DNA of 8,532 nt from an uncultured Campylobacter sp. (GCA_938046705.1 CALIWP010000386.1:1-8532); one strand, 5' to 3'; shown: positions 1-7,143, numbered from the stretch's first letter. The notes: generated from the sequence alone by a model not told the origin. A program made the numbers and translations.

Positions 1-1207
1 AGCCATCTTCGTCGATCTTGACGAGGTCGCCCGTGCGTAGCCAGCCGTTTACGATCGTTTCGTCGGTGGCGTCTGGCATATTTAGGTAGCCTTGCATCAC
101 GCAGTCGCCTTTTACGATTAGCTCGCCAACCTCGCCTGCTGGTAGCTCCATCATCTCGTCGTTTATGCATTTTACTTCGTAGCCCGGCAGCGACAAGCCG
201 ACGCTTGATATTTTTTGTTTTTGTAGCGTGTTTGCCGAGACGATAGGCGAGCATTCGCTAAGGCCGTAGCCCTCTATCAGTACCGCGCGCGGAAATTTAA
301 CGCGAAAATCGGTAATAGTCTGCTCGGCCAAAGGCGCTCCGCCGCTGATGAAAATCCTAATGCAGTTAAACCAGCGAAAATACCACGGGATTTTGGCCTT
401 GCCGATAGCCGTGTAGATCGCCGGCACGCCTAAAAACACGGTCGCGCGTTTGAGCAGGACTTGTTTTAGGACGTTTGAAAACGGGAAAATGGACTTTACC
501 AAAATAAGCGAACACGCCGCAAATATCGGTAGCAGCACCATCGCCGTGAGAGTAAAGCTGTGAAACATCGGCAAAAACACGGCAAATCTATCCTTCGTGC
601 GTACGTGAAAGACCTCGTGCGCGCCCTGGACGTTTGAGATGAGGTTGCGGTAGCTGATCATCGCGCCCTTTGGCTTGCCCGTGGTGCCTGATGTGTAGAT
701 GATGTGGGCTAGGTCATCAAGCTTGGGTCGGTCGGTCAAATTTAGCTCTATACGGCAGTTTAGCGCGTGCGCGTAGGCGATATTATTTCCGTCAAATTCG
801 GCCCTATCGCCGATCCAGACGATCTTTTTTATCGCCGTTTTGCTCTCTAGCCCGCGTATCTCTTTGGCTAGCTCGGCCGAGGCAAAGAGAAATTTCGCCC
901 CGCAGTCGTTTATGATGTATTCGAATTCTTCGTATTTTAAAAAGGTATTTATCGGCACGGCCACGGCGCCAAGTAGCGTGATGGCAAAGTAGCTGGCGAT
1001 AAACTCGGGCGAGTTGTTTACGATCATCGCGACGCGGTCGCCTTTTTTTATGCCCATACCTTGCAAAAACGCAGCCAGCGTAAAGGCGTTTGCGCGTAGC
1101 TGATTGTAGCTAATCTTGCTAGTTTCCGTATAGATCGCGATGCCGCCGCCGTTTTTACCTACTGCGGAGTTTAGCATATCCTCGAAATTTTCGTAAGGGT
1201 AGTTCAT
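1..1207 (-). CDS. AMP-forming acyl-CoA synthetase (FadD-like), C-terminus missing at window edge
   Basis: The reading frame is open from an ATG at 1207 down to the left edge, giving 402 residues without a stop. It would activate a carboxylic acid, probably a fatty acid, to acyl-AMP and then acyl-CoA in the cytoplasm. Adenylate-forming (ANL) family motifs appear in order: the P-loop YTSGTTGKPKG at about 171-181, a PMFHSF segment at about 213-218, YGLSE at about 314-318, and GWLRTGD at about 388-394 with the ribose-binding Asp. The small C-terminal domain with the catalytic Lys lies outside the window. AAGG overlapping the end of the upstream gene, 8 bases before the ATG, supports the start. 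It follows the FadL-like channel gene by 9 bases, so both are probably co-transcribed and the acid is probably long-chain. Substrate is inferred from context; another acyl or aryl acid is possible. Confidence 0.88.
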   Translation of the reverse strand, partial: MNYPYENFEDMLNSAVGKNGGGIAIYTETSKISYNQLRANAFTLAAFLQGMGIKKGDRVAMIVNNSPEFIASYFAITLLGAVAVPINTFLKYEEFEYIINDCGAKFLFASAELAKEIRGLESKTAIKKIVWIGDRAEFDGNNIAYAHALNCRIELNLTDRPKLDDLAHIIYTSGTTGKPKGAMISYRNLISNVQGAHEVFHVRTKDRFAVFLPMFHSFTLTAMVLLPIFAACSLILVKSIFPFSNVLKQVLLKRATVFLGVPAIYTAIGKAKIPWYFRWFNCIRIFISGGAPLAEQTITDFRVKFPRAVLIEGYGLSECSPIVSANTLQKQKISSVGLSLPGYEVKCINDEMMELPAGEVGELIVKGDCVMQGYLNMPDATDETIVNGWLRTGDLVKIDEDG

Positions 1208-1216
1208 GACTGGGCC

Positions 1217-2464
1217 TTAAAATTTATATTTCACGTTCAAATTTATCGCCTGAGCGTTGCCGCGTTCAAATTTGCCGTTTGGATAAAGCCCCGACGCGTT
1301 TGAGTAGTAGTTTACGTCGCGAGCTTTTCTGTCTTGGTAGAAGTAGCTGGCTCCCAGCTCCAAAGCGTCTGTAAATTTGTAGTTAAAGCCCGCCGCGTAG
1401 ATGACGGCTTTGGTATCCGGTAGGTCAAAGCCCGTAGTATCGGCCCTAGAAGCTGCCTCGTCAAACGTAACCGCGCCCATTAGGCGGAGCTTATCCGTAG
1501 CGTCGTGCGCTACGCCGATGCGGTAGGCGTTGCTATCCTTCCAGTCGCGCTTTTTGGGTGCGTCAAATGCCGCAAAAAGCGGGTTGCGATAGTGTGCGGC
1601 CGAGGCGCCTGGGTAGTTGAAGTCAAGCTCTTTCCACGCAGACCAATAGGTTCTTTCAAAGTCAAATAACAGCGTGGTGTTTGCGATTTTGTACGACAGG
1701 GCTAAATTTAAGCTCGCAGGTAGCGGTACGGATAGCTTTGCGCTACCGCTGTAAGAGCCGCTCGGAAATGCCCCCCTCGGGTGCGCCGGTGCGCTGATGT
1801 CGGTGTCACCTTTTAGATTCATATTTACTTTTGAGCGGTAGGTGGCCGCTAGGCTCAAATTTGAAGTAGGTTTATAGGTGATTGCCGCGTTGTAGCCGAA
1901 ATTTATGCGGTCGCCTTTGATATCCTGCGATGCGGGTAGGGCGCCTGAGACCTCCTGCACGGCCTCTCCTCTAGCGTAAACGGCGCGAAGGCCAAAGCCT
2001 AACGCGATATTATCGGTTAGCGCGTAGGCGACGCTAGGATTTACCTCGATCACTTTTAGATCAAATTTTTTAGAGGTGGCTTTAGGTAGTCTTTCGTCCC
2101 ATCTCATCGACATTCCCGCAGGCACGACGACTGAGAGGCCAAAGCGCCAGTCATCAAACTGCGGTGTTACGAAGTGAAACGTAGGCACGAGCGCGTTCGC
2201 TCTTTTGGAGGTGAGTTTGTCGCCGTTATAGTGCCTATACTTCGTCTTTGACATGCGCAGGTAGGTTAGCGAGCTCTCTAGGTAGTGTCCGCCGCCCAAA
2301 AATATCATATTCGCCGGGTTGTTATAGGCTGCGTCGGGGCCGAAGCTCGTCGCGACGTTTGAGTTTAAAAGCGCGATACTATCGCCGCTTTGCTCGGGGA
2401 TTTTAAAGCCCGCCGCATTTAGGCAGCAGCAAGCCGCGAGGCACACGCCGATATATTTTCTCAT
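1217..2464 (-). CDS. fadL: FadL/OMPP1/TodX-family outer-membrane channel
   Basis: A 415-residue outer-membrane beta-barrel protein, probably for uptake of long-chain fatty acids or other hydrophobic compounds. Residues 1-18 form a signal peptide with basic start MRK, a short hydrophobic core and NAA before the likely cleavage point. The mature protein starts GFKIPEQSGDSIAL, matching the FadL N-terminal plug segment, and AAYNNPANM at about 45-53 resembles the family's AxxNPAGM motif. The rest alternates in barrel fashion with many aromatic and Gly residues, and the chain ends in KYKF with the terminal aromatic typical of BAM substrates. Length is usual for the family. The start is set by AAAGGAG (2470-2476), 5 bases upstream and inside the end of nfo; the nfo TAA directly abuts this ATG. 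Oddity: four Cys in the signal peptide, including an LAAC string like a lipobox. Transported substrate is not shown by sequence. Confidence 0.9.
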   Translation of the reverse strand: MRKYIGVCLAACCCLNAAGFKIPEQSGDSIALLNSNVATSFGPDAAYNNPANMIFLGGGHYLESSLTYLRMSKTKYRHYNGDKLTSKRANALVPTFHFVTPQFDDWRFGLSVVVPAGMSMRWDERLPKATSKKFDLKVIEVNPSVAYALTDNIALGFGLRAVYARGEAVQEVSGALPASQDIKGDRINFGYNAAITYKPTSNLSLAATYRSKVNMNLKGDTDISAPAHPRGAFPSGSYSGSAKLSVPLPASLNLALSYKIANTTLLFDFERTYWSAWKELDFNYPGASAAHYRNPLFAAFDAPKKRDWKDSNAYRIGVAHDATDKLRLMGAVTFDEAASRADTTGFDLPDTKAVIYAAGFNYKFTDALELGASYFYQDRKARDVNYYSNASGLYPNGKFERGNAQAINLNVKYKF

Positions 2465-3304
2465 TTACTCTCCTTTAAAGTTTCTTAAAATTTTTATCTC
2501 GTCCGCCCAGATGTTCTCGTCGATCGTCTCTAAAACCAGCGGGATATCGTCCGTGCGGGTGTCGTTCATAATGTTTTCAAACGTCTTTAAGCCCAAAAAG
2601 CCCTTTCCTAGGCTCTCGTGGCGGTCCTTTTTGCTGGCTAGGTCAAATTTCGTATCGTTTATATGCATACCCCGCAGCATCTCGCGCCCGACTATCTCGT
2701 CAAATTCGCTCATCACGCGCTCGTAGTCGTCTCTGATATCGTATCCCGCGGCAAATGTATGACAGGTATCTAGGCACACGCCGATCCTGTTTTTGTCGAT
2801 GCAGTTTTTGATAATAAAGGCAAGGTGTTCAAATTTAAAGCCCAAATTTGAGCCTTGACCTGCGGTATTTTCGATGACTAGCTTTACGTTTTGGCTATTT
2901 TCGAGTAGGAAATTTACCGAGTTTGCGATATTTTCGAGGCAAATTTCGGGCGAAATTTCGTTTAGATACGAGCCCGGATGAAAATTTATCATCACTAGAC
3001 CAAGCGTCTCTACGCGGTAAATTTCGTCCAAAAAGGCGTTAATGGACTTTTGGCGCTGCTCCGGGTTTGGATGGCCTAAATTTATAAGGTAGCCGTTGTG
3101 CGGCAAAACGTGCCTGGGCTCGATGCCGGCGGCTTTTAAATTTTGTTTAAATTTGGAGATATTTTCTGGGGTTAGCGGCTTGGCCTCCCATTGACGCTGA
3201 TTTTTGACGAACATCGCAAAGGCGTTTGCGCCGATATTTGCCGCATTTAGCGGAGCGTTTTCTACGCCGCCCGCGATGCTGACGTGCGCGCCGATAAATT
3301 TCAT
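2465..3304 (-). CDS. nfo: Endonuclease IV, AP endonuclease
   Basis: A 279-residue enzyme of the Nfo/Apn1 family (TIM barrel, three zinc ions). It cuts the backbone 5' of abasic sites in base-excision repair and removes 3'-blocking groups. It starts with [13 protein letters not shown], and [49 protein letters not shown] and DRHESLGKG follow in the family order. All nine zinc ligands can be placed by comparison with E. coli Nfo: H69, H109, E145, D179, H182, H214, D227, H229 and E259. Length equals the usual 280-285. The ATG overlaps the stop of the lipoprotein gene upstream (ATGA), and its stop abuts the fadL start, so it is translated as part of the operon. Its own binding site is weak (AAAAGAG), consistent with translational coupling. 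Should be active; identification is secure. Confidence 0.97.
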   Translation of the reverse strand: MKFIGAHVSIAGGVENAPLNAANIGANAFAMFVKNQRQWEAKPLTPENISKFKQNLKAAGIEPRHVLPHNGYLINLGHPNPEQRQKSINAFLDEIYRVETLGLVMINFHPGSYLNEISPEICLENIANSVNFLLENSQNVKLVIENTAGQGSNLGFKFEHLAFIIKNCIDKNRIGVCLDTCHTFAAGYDIRDDYERVMSEFDEIVGREMLRGMHINDTKFDLASKKDRHESLGKGFLGLKTFENIMNDTRTDDIPLVLETIDENIWADEIKILRNFKGE

Positions 3305-3780
3305 TGAAGCTCTTTTATTATGATTTTTATGCGGTTTTTAGCGTCGAAAAAACTGATATTTTTACCGCAAACTTCGTATTTTATTGAATATTTACTTATA
3401 TCTTGTATAAAACCGCACGAATTTGTCATTACATTTATGCCGTCATACAGCGGTTTGCGCTCCAAAATTTCCGCGAAAAAGTCATCATATCTCTCCTCCA
3501 AAAAGAACTTTTTGTTAAATTCTTTTTTCTCAAAGCACGCGCCGTTCATGCAAATTTTGTCGTTTATTTTGAGATTTACCGTATTTACGCCCGAGCTGTA
3601 AATTTGCAAATTTAGCTGATTTGCTGTTTTATGCAGGAAGCCGACATCGTTGATTTTTAGCGGCGGAGTGAGGATAGTGACGGTAAATTTGTCCGATGAT
3701 TTTTGGCTTTGTAGCGCGGCGCAACCGCTAAATGCAAGGCAAGCGAGCGCAGCTAAAGCGAAGTTTGTAAATTTTTTCAT
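3301..3780 (-). CDS. Small lipoprotein of unknown function
   Basis: A 159-residue predicted lipoprotein that I do not recognise as a named family. Residues 1-19 are a lipoprotein signal peptide (MKKF then a hydrophobic stretch) ending in AFSGC, with Cys20 as the lipid-modified residue; the -3 position is Phe instead of the more usual Leu. After a short Ser/Lys/Gln linker the domain is mixed alpha/beta, Lys- and Asn-rich, with four Cys at 77, 82 (CMNGAC), 122 and 138 that could form two disulfides in the periplasm. The ATG is preceded by AAGGAT (3789-3794) at 8 bases. It is first in the operon with nfo, overlapping it by 4 bases. The gene is more AT-rich than its neighbours, as is common for Campylobacter surface proteins. 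Function cannot be read from the sequence; the link to DNA repair is probably only positional. Confidence 0.82.
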   Translation of the reverse strand: MKKFTNFALAALACLAFSGCAALQSQKSSDKFTVTILTPPLKINDVGFLHKTANQLNLQIYSSGVNTVNLKINDKICMNGACFEKKEFNKKFFLEERYDDFFAEILERKPLYDGINVMTNSCGFIQDISKYSIKYEVCGKNISFFDAKNRIKIIIKELQ

Positions 3781-3811
3781 GATTTTTTATCCTTAATTTA
3801 AGCTATTTTTT

Positions 3812-3817
3812 ATTATC
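3812..3817 (-). promoter_or_regulatory. Candidate -10 box of the lipoprotein-nfo-fadL-acyl-CoA synthetase operon
   Basis: On the minus strand this reads GATAAT in an AT-rich context, 31 bases before the lipoprotein ATG. No clear -35 is seen, as is normal for Campylobacter sigma-70 promoters. It lies only 7 bases from the divergent -10 candidate for tRNA-Glu, so the two would compete for RNA polymerase. Confidence 0.35.
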
Positions 3818-3824
3818 TTTAATG

Positions 3825-3830
3825 TAAAAT
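3825..3830 (+). promoter_or_regulatory. Candidate -10 box for tRNA-Glu
   Basis: TAAAAT, preceded directly by TG, 19 bases before the mature 5' end of tRNA-Glu. Position fits a start around 3837 with a short 5' leader. No good -35 is visible. Confidence 0.4.
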
Positions 3831-3849
3831 CCCATTTCCGCTAATTTGT

Positions 3850-3924
3850 GGCCCCTTCGTCTAGCGGTTAGGACATCGCCCTTTCACGGCGGTAACACGA
3901 GTTCGAGTCTCGTAGGGGTCACCA
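3850..3924 (+). tRNA. tRNA-Glu (anticodon UUC)
   Basis: A 75-base cloverleaf with encoded CCA. The acceptor stem GGCCCCT/AGGGGTC pairs fully with one G-U at position 2-71, discriminator A73. The anticodon loop in CGCCC TTTCACG GGCG context carries TTC. The T arm is ACGAG-TTCGAGT-CTCGT. It stands alone, divergent from the lipoprotein operon; no hairpin-plus-T terminator is seen directly after it. Confidence 0.97.
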
Positions 3925-4220
3925 CTTCATTTTAAATTTCACAAAAGATTTTAATTTTATCCGCTTATCGCTTAAACGCCCTTTATCTAAATACAATTTT
4001 TCTTAAATTCGGATTTTCTAAAATTTAACCTCAAAACCGTTTGCGCCGTATTTTGTAGCATCAAATTTCATTGCGTCAAATTTTAATCTCCGCCAAATAA
4101 ACAAAAACCAGCCAAATTTAATCGTAAAATTTGATCACAAAACGCCCGCGCCCGCTCGCTCAATCAAATTTAAACCCGTTTTGGCTATAATCGCGCCCTA
4201 ATTTATAAAAAAGGAAAAAA
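3925..4220 (+). other. Gene-free, AAATTT-rich spacer between tRNA-Glu and terC
   Basis: About 296 bases with no supported gene. The left part is AT-rich with no strong hairpin. It contains seven AAATTT words, including TCAAATTT at 4061-4068, 4076-4083 and 4164-4171, and ATCAAATTT (4060-4068) facing AAATTTGAT (4127-4135) as a 9-base inverted repeat 58 bases apart. Only the terC promoter and ribosome binding site at the right end have an assigned role. Confidence 0.6.
4186..4191 (+). promoter_or_regulatory. -10 box of the terC promoter
   Basis: A perfect TATAAT (context TTGGCTATAATCG), 29 bases before the terC ATG. No convincing -35. The ribosome binding site AAGGAAA (4211-4217) follows at a normal distance from the start. 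Confidence 0.62.
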
Positions 4221-4958
4221 ATGTTCGATTGGATTTTTTCGCCCGAGGCGTGGCTGTCGCTCGTGACGCTAACGGGGCTTGAGATCGTGCTTGGTATCGA
4301 TAACATCATATTTATCGCGATCCTAGTCGGCAAGCTCCCGCCCGAGCAGCGCGACAAAGGCCGCATTTTAGGGCTTTCGCTTGCGATGCTAACGAGGATT
4401 GCGCTTTTGCTTTCGCTATTTTGGATTATGAAGCTTACAAAGCCGCTATTTAGCGTGTTTGACTTTACGATCACGGGGCGCGATTTGGTGCTGATTTTGG
4501 GAGGACTTTTTCTCATCGGTAAGTCCACGCTCGAGATCCACTCAAGCGTCAGCGGCGAGCATGAGGAGCGCGAGACGGGCAAGGGACATGCGAGTTTTTG
4601 GGTCGTTATCGCCGAGATCGCCGTGCTTGACATCGTCTTTTCGCTCGATAGCGTCATCACCGCAGTGGGTATGGCAAATCACATCGAGATCATGATCCTA
4701 GCCGTGATGCTTGCGGTGGGCGTGATGATGTTCGCGTCTAAGAGCATCTCAAATTTCGTCGACAACAACCCGACGATCAAAATTCTCGCGCTTGCGTTCT
4801 TGATCCTGATCGGCTTTACTCTTGTGGGCGAGGGGCTCGGTATGCACGTGCCTAAGGGCTACGTTTACTTTGCGATGGCGTTTTCTCTGGGCGTGGAGCT
4901 CATTAACATCTACGCTCGCAAAAAGTCGGCAAAACGCGAGCAAGAGGCTCAAAAGTAA
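4221..4958 (+). CDS. TerC-family integral membrane protein
   Basis: A 245-residue TerC-family protein of the short type without CBS domains, resembling E. coli YgdQ in length and layout. About seven membrane segments can be placed, roughly at 12-36, 48-70, 86-101, 126-150, 155-175, 186-206 and 214-230. The two signature acidic motifs are intact: GLEIVLGIDNIIF (E21, D27) in the first segment and AEIAVLDIVFSLDSV (E132, D137, D143) in the fourth, consistent with the family's inverted repeat and a metal path. Between them lies a charged loop (about 104-124) with His and Glu. Relatives have been linked to manganese export or metal loading of exported enzymes; tellurite resistance is historical and not implied. 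The C-terminus is Lys/Arg/Glu-rich. It has its own promoter and RBS, and a hairpin spans its stop codon. Confidence 0.93.
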   Translation: MFDWIFSPEAWLSLVTLTGLEIVLGIDNIIFIAILVGKLPPEQRDKGRILGLSLAMLTRIALLLSLFWIMKLTKPLFSVFDFTITGRDLVLILGGLFLIGKSTLEIHSSVSGEHEERETGKGHASFWVVIAEIAVLDIVFSLDSVITAVGMANHIEIMILAVMLAVGVMMFASKSISNFVDNNPTIKILALAFLILIGFTLVGEGLGMHVPKGYVYFAMAFSLGVELINIYARKKSAKREQEAQK

Positions 4959-4969
4959 AATTTGAGCCT
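4945..4969 (+). terminator. Hairpin spanning the terC stop codon, possible terminator
   Basis: AGGCTCAAA (4945-4953) and TTTGAGCCT (4961-4969) form a perfect 9-base stem with a 7-base loop that contains the TAA stop of terC. Only a short T run follows (TTTAAATTT), so termination may be partial and could allow read-through into the alkylation repair gene. Confidence 0.4.
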
Positions 4970-4997
4970 TTAAATTTGCTTTGAGCGCGCAGGGCGG

Positions 4998-5035
4998 TAA
5001 ATTTGACGCTTCGGCTTTTTGAGGCGTCAAATTTA
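4998..5035. repeat. 12-base perfect inverted repeat in the terC-alkD spacer
   Basis: TAAATTTGACGC (4998-5009) and GCGTCAAATTTA (5024-5035) are perfect inverted copies around a 14-base loop. There is no T tract on either side, so a simple intrinsic terminator is not obvious. It may be a second hairpin that weakens read-through, or a protein-binding palindrome before the alkD-like gene. The left arm is part of GCGGTAAATTT (4994-5004), repeated directly at 5052-5062. Confidence 0.7.
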
Positions 5036-5070
5036 AACGGAACGAATTTGAGCGGTAAATTTAAAAAGCA

Positions 5071-5076
5071 AAGGAG
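5071..5076 (+). promoter_or_regulatory. Ribosome binding site that fixes a GTG start
   Basis: AAGGAG, 5 bases before the GTG at 5082. No ATG in this frame lies at a suitable distance, so the GTG start rests on this site. Confidence 0.75.
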
Positions 5077-5081
5077 CTAGC

Positions 5082-5750
5082 GTGGACGTAAAAGGCGAAT
5101 TTTTAGAGATTTTAGAGGGGCTTAGGAGCGAAAAGCTAGCGGCGTTTTCGCAAAAACTCATCAAAAGCCCCGAAATTTTAGGCGTAAAAACTCCCGAGCT
5201 AAGACGCCTGGCAAAGAAAAATTTCGCTCGGCTAAATTTAGAACAGATCGCTGCTTATGAGCCGTTTTTTCACGAGGAGTTCATGCTAAAGGGCTTTTTG
5301 ATAATGCTCGTTAAAGACGACGAAGCTAAATTTAAGCTAGCTAGCGAGTTTATCAAAACGATGCCAAACTGGGCGGTGACGGACGGCTTTGAGCCTAAAT
5401 TCAGCGAGGCGCGCTACGTAGATGCGCTGCTAAAGCAAGCTCTGGGCTCAAATTTAGAATACGAAAAGCGATTTTTCTACGTTTATTTTATGCGCAATTT
5501 TAATGCGCTTCCACTTGAGCGGTTTTTTGAAATTTGCGCCGAGGAAAAAGACGAGCGCTACTACGTGCAAATGGCGGCTGCTTGGTGTTTAGCCGAGGTT
5601 TTTATCAAATTTGACGGCGCGGGGCGAGAGCTACTGGAGAGCGGGCGACTGAGTAAATTTACCCACAACAAAACGATCTCAAAGATCCGCGACAGCTACC
5701 GCGTGCCAAAAGAGGTAAAAGACGCGCTTTTGGAGCTCAAAATCAAGTGA
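5082..5750 (+). CDS. DNA alkylation repair protein, AlkD-like (HEAT repeat)
   Basis: A 222-residue, mostly helical protein of the DNA alkylation repair (AlkC/AlkD, HEAT-like) family. Relatives are glycosylases that remove N3- and N7-alkylated purines without flipping the base. Family landmarks in order: GVKTPELRRLAK (34-45), MPNWAVTDGF (94-103), EKRFFYVYFMRNF (128-140), YYVQMAAAWCLAEVF (160-174) and THNKTISKIRDSYRV (194-208). W97 and D101 keep the four-residue spacing of the Bacillus AlkD pair W109/D113; R130 and W168 are plausible equivalents of R148 and W187, so catalysis appears possible. Length is normal. Its stop overlaps the GTG start of the MATE gene, so the two form an operon. Spacing from terC is 123 bases with two inverted repeats, so either own transcription or read-through is possible. 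Lesion specificity cannot be read. Confidence 0.88.
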   Translation: MDVKGEFLEILEGLRSEKLAAFSQKLIKSPEILGVKTPELRRLAKKNFARLNLEQIAAYEPFFHEEFMLKGFLIMLVKDDEAKFKLASEFIKTMPNWAVTDGFEPKFSEARYVDALLKQALGSNLEYEKRFFYVYFMRNFNALPLERFFEICAEEKDERYYVQMAAAWCLAEVFIKFDGAGRELLESGRLSKFTHNKTISKIRDSYRVPKEVKDALLELKIK

Positions 5751-7072
5751 ATCTCACAAAAGAGCCCGTAAACAAGCTCGTGCTGCGCCTAGCCGCGCCC
5801 GCGGGCGTAGCGATGAGCTTTAACACGCTTTATAACGTGACGGGCGTATTTTTTGCCGCGCGCATCTCGACGCAGGCGCTGGCGGGCTTTTCGATGAGTT
5901 TTTTGCTCTATATCAGCGTCGTTGGCGTGGGGCTTGGCTTTGGCTCGGCGCTAACGGCGCTTGTGGGTAACGCGCTTGGCGGCGGCAAAGAAAAACTCGC
6001 TAAAATTTATGCCGCAAAGGGCGTGTTTTTCGTGCTTCTTTGCGCGCTTTTTATGGGGCTTTCGGGCTTTATTTTTACGCCGCATTTGCTTAAAATTTTA
6101 GGCGCGAACGAGGAGTTTTTACGCGAAGCCATGGCGTATAACCGCGTGATATTTCTTGCTTCGCCCTTTTTCTTGCTCATAAAATCCTTAAACGGCGTGC
6201 TGGTGGCTACGGGCGACACGAGGAGCCTGCGAAACTGGCTTTTTGCGGGACTTTTTATAAATTTGGGCTTTTGCTTTTTTTACGTGGATTTTTGCGGGCT
6301 GGGTATCGGCGGGATAGCGCTGGCGACGGCTTCGGTGCAGCTTCTTGGTTCGTTATTTTTAGGTGTCAAAATCGCAAAAACGGGTATGATAAATTTTTTA
6401 AATTTACGCTCGTTTGCGCCCGAGCTTGCCATCTACAGCAAAATTTTAGCCCAAGCCTTGCCAGCGTGCCTAAACTACCTCTCGATGTCGCTTGGCGGGC
6501 TCGTGCTTATGCATTTTATCAGCCGCTACGGCACGCACGCGGTCGCAGGTTACGGACTAGCTCTTCGCATCGAGCAGATCGTAATGCTGCCGACGACGGG
6601 CATCGCGTCGGCGGTGCTTGGTATAGTATCGCAAAACTTCGGCGCTCGCGAATACGCCAGAGTACGCGGCTGCTACTCCTATGCGGTCAAATTTTTAGCG
6701 GTTTATTGCGTTTTTGCGGCGTCTTTTTGTCTGGGGCTCGGTGGGATTTTGGTTGCGTTTTTTGACAAAACACCTGAGGTCGTGAGCGCGGCGAGGGGCT
6801 ATTTTGCGGTAAATTCGCTGGCTTTTATGGGCTATGCGCTCATAAACCTCTCAGGCTCGACGCTTCAAGGCGTAAAAAGGCCCGCGGGGGTTTTTGTTTT
6901 AAATTTTACCCGTCAGATAGTTTTGCAAATCGCGCTTTATTCGCTTGTTGCGGATATTTTTGGCGGCGAGTTGCAAGATATTTTTAAAGCGATGTTTTTT
7001 AATGTTTGGCTGATCGGGCTAACTTTTTTCTTTTATACAAAATTTGTTCTTAGCCGAGTTTGCGCGGCTTGA
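5747..7072 (+). CDS. MATE-family multidrug/cation antiporter
   Basis: A 441-residue inner-membrane protein with the MATE layout of two six-helix halves and normal length. The first helix region (LRLAAPAGVAMSFNTLYN) and RISTQALAGFSM at 39-50 match the N-half signature; the second half carries ISRYGTHAVAGYGLALRIEQ and the SQNFGA segment typical of the C-half. Members export cationic drugs, toxins or metabolites against H+ or Na+. The GTG start overlaps the preceding TGA (GTGA), with GGAG at 5732-5735, 11 bases upstream, so translation is probably coupled to the alkD-like gene. Oddity: where most relatives have LYNxVDTxFxGR, this one reads LYNVTGVFFAAR, with Gly33 at the Asp position. The C-half Glu of RIEQ is kept. 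Substrate is unknown. Confidence 0.93.
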   Translation: MNLTKEPVNKLVLRLAAPAGVAMSFNTLYNVTGVFFAARISTQALAGFSMSFLLYISVVGVGLGFGSALTALVGNALGGGKEKLAKIYAAKGVFFVLLCALFMGLSGFIFTPHLLKILGANEEFLREAMAYNRVIFLASPFFLLIKSLNGVLVATGDTRSLRNWLFAGLFINLGFCFFYVDFCGLGIGGIALATASVQLLGSLFLGVKIAKTGMINFLNLRSFAPELAIYSKILAQALPACLNYLSMSLGGLVLMHFISRYGTHAVAGYGLALRIEQIVMLPTTGIASAVLGIVSQNFGAREYARVRGCYSYAVKFLAVYCVFAASFCLGLGGILVAFFDKTPEVVSAARGYFAVNSLAFMGYALINLSGSTLQGVKRPAGVFVLNFTRQIVLQIALYSLVADIFGGELQDIFKAMFFNVWLIGLTFFFYTKFVLSRVCAA

Positions 7073-7114
7073 AGTGAAAATTTTTACAAATTTTCAAATT
7101 TAAGCTTATTTTTC

Positions 7115-7143
7115 TTGACATACCGTATTTTTTTGGCTACAAT
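7115..7143 (+). promoter_or_regulatory. Near-consensus sigma-70 promoter of the tRNA operon
   Basis: TTGACA (7115-7120), a 17-base spacer, and TACAAT (7138-7143). The start would be near 7150, about 30 bases before tRNA-Pro. This is the only promoter in the window with a perfect -35, in keeping with a strong stable-RNA promoter. The preceding 7073-7114 has AAATTT-rich weak hairpins only. Confidence 0.8.

Noticed and set aside
4060..4135. 9-base inverted repeat ATCAAATTT/AAATTTGAT as an operator
   Set aside because: Built from the ubiquitous AAATTT word, with a 58-base gap; expected by chance given the word's density.
3925..4220. CRISPR-like or iteron-like array of TCAAATTT
   Set aside because: Spacing is irregular and the word is equally frequent in coding DNA, so it is a genome-wide word and not a local array.
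4160..4660. 166-codon minus-strand frame opposite terC
   Set aside because: Shadow of terC; Ser-rich translation typical of antisense frames, and terC has clear family motifs, promoter and RBS.
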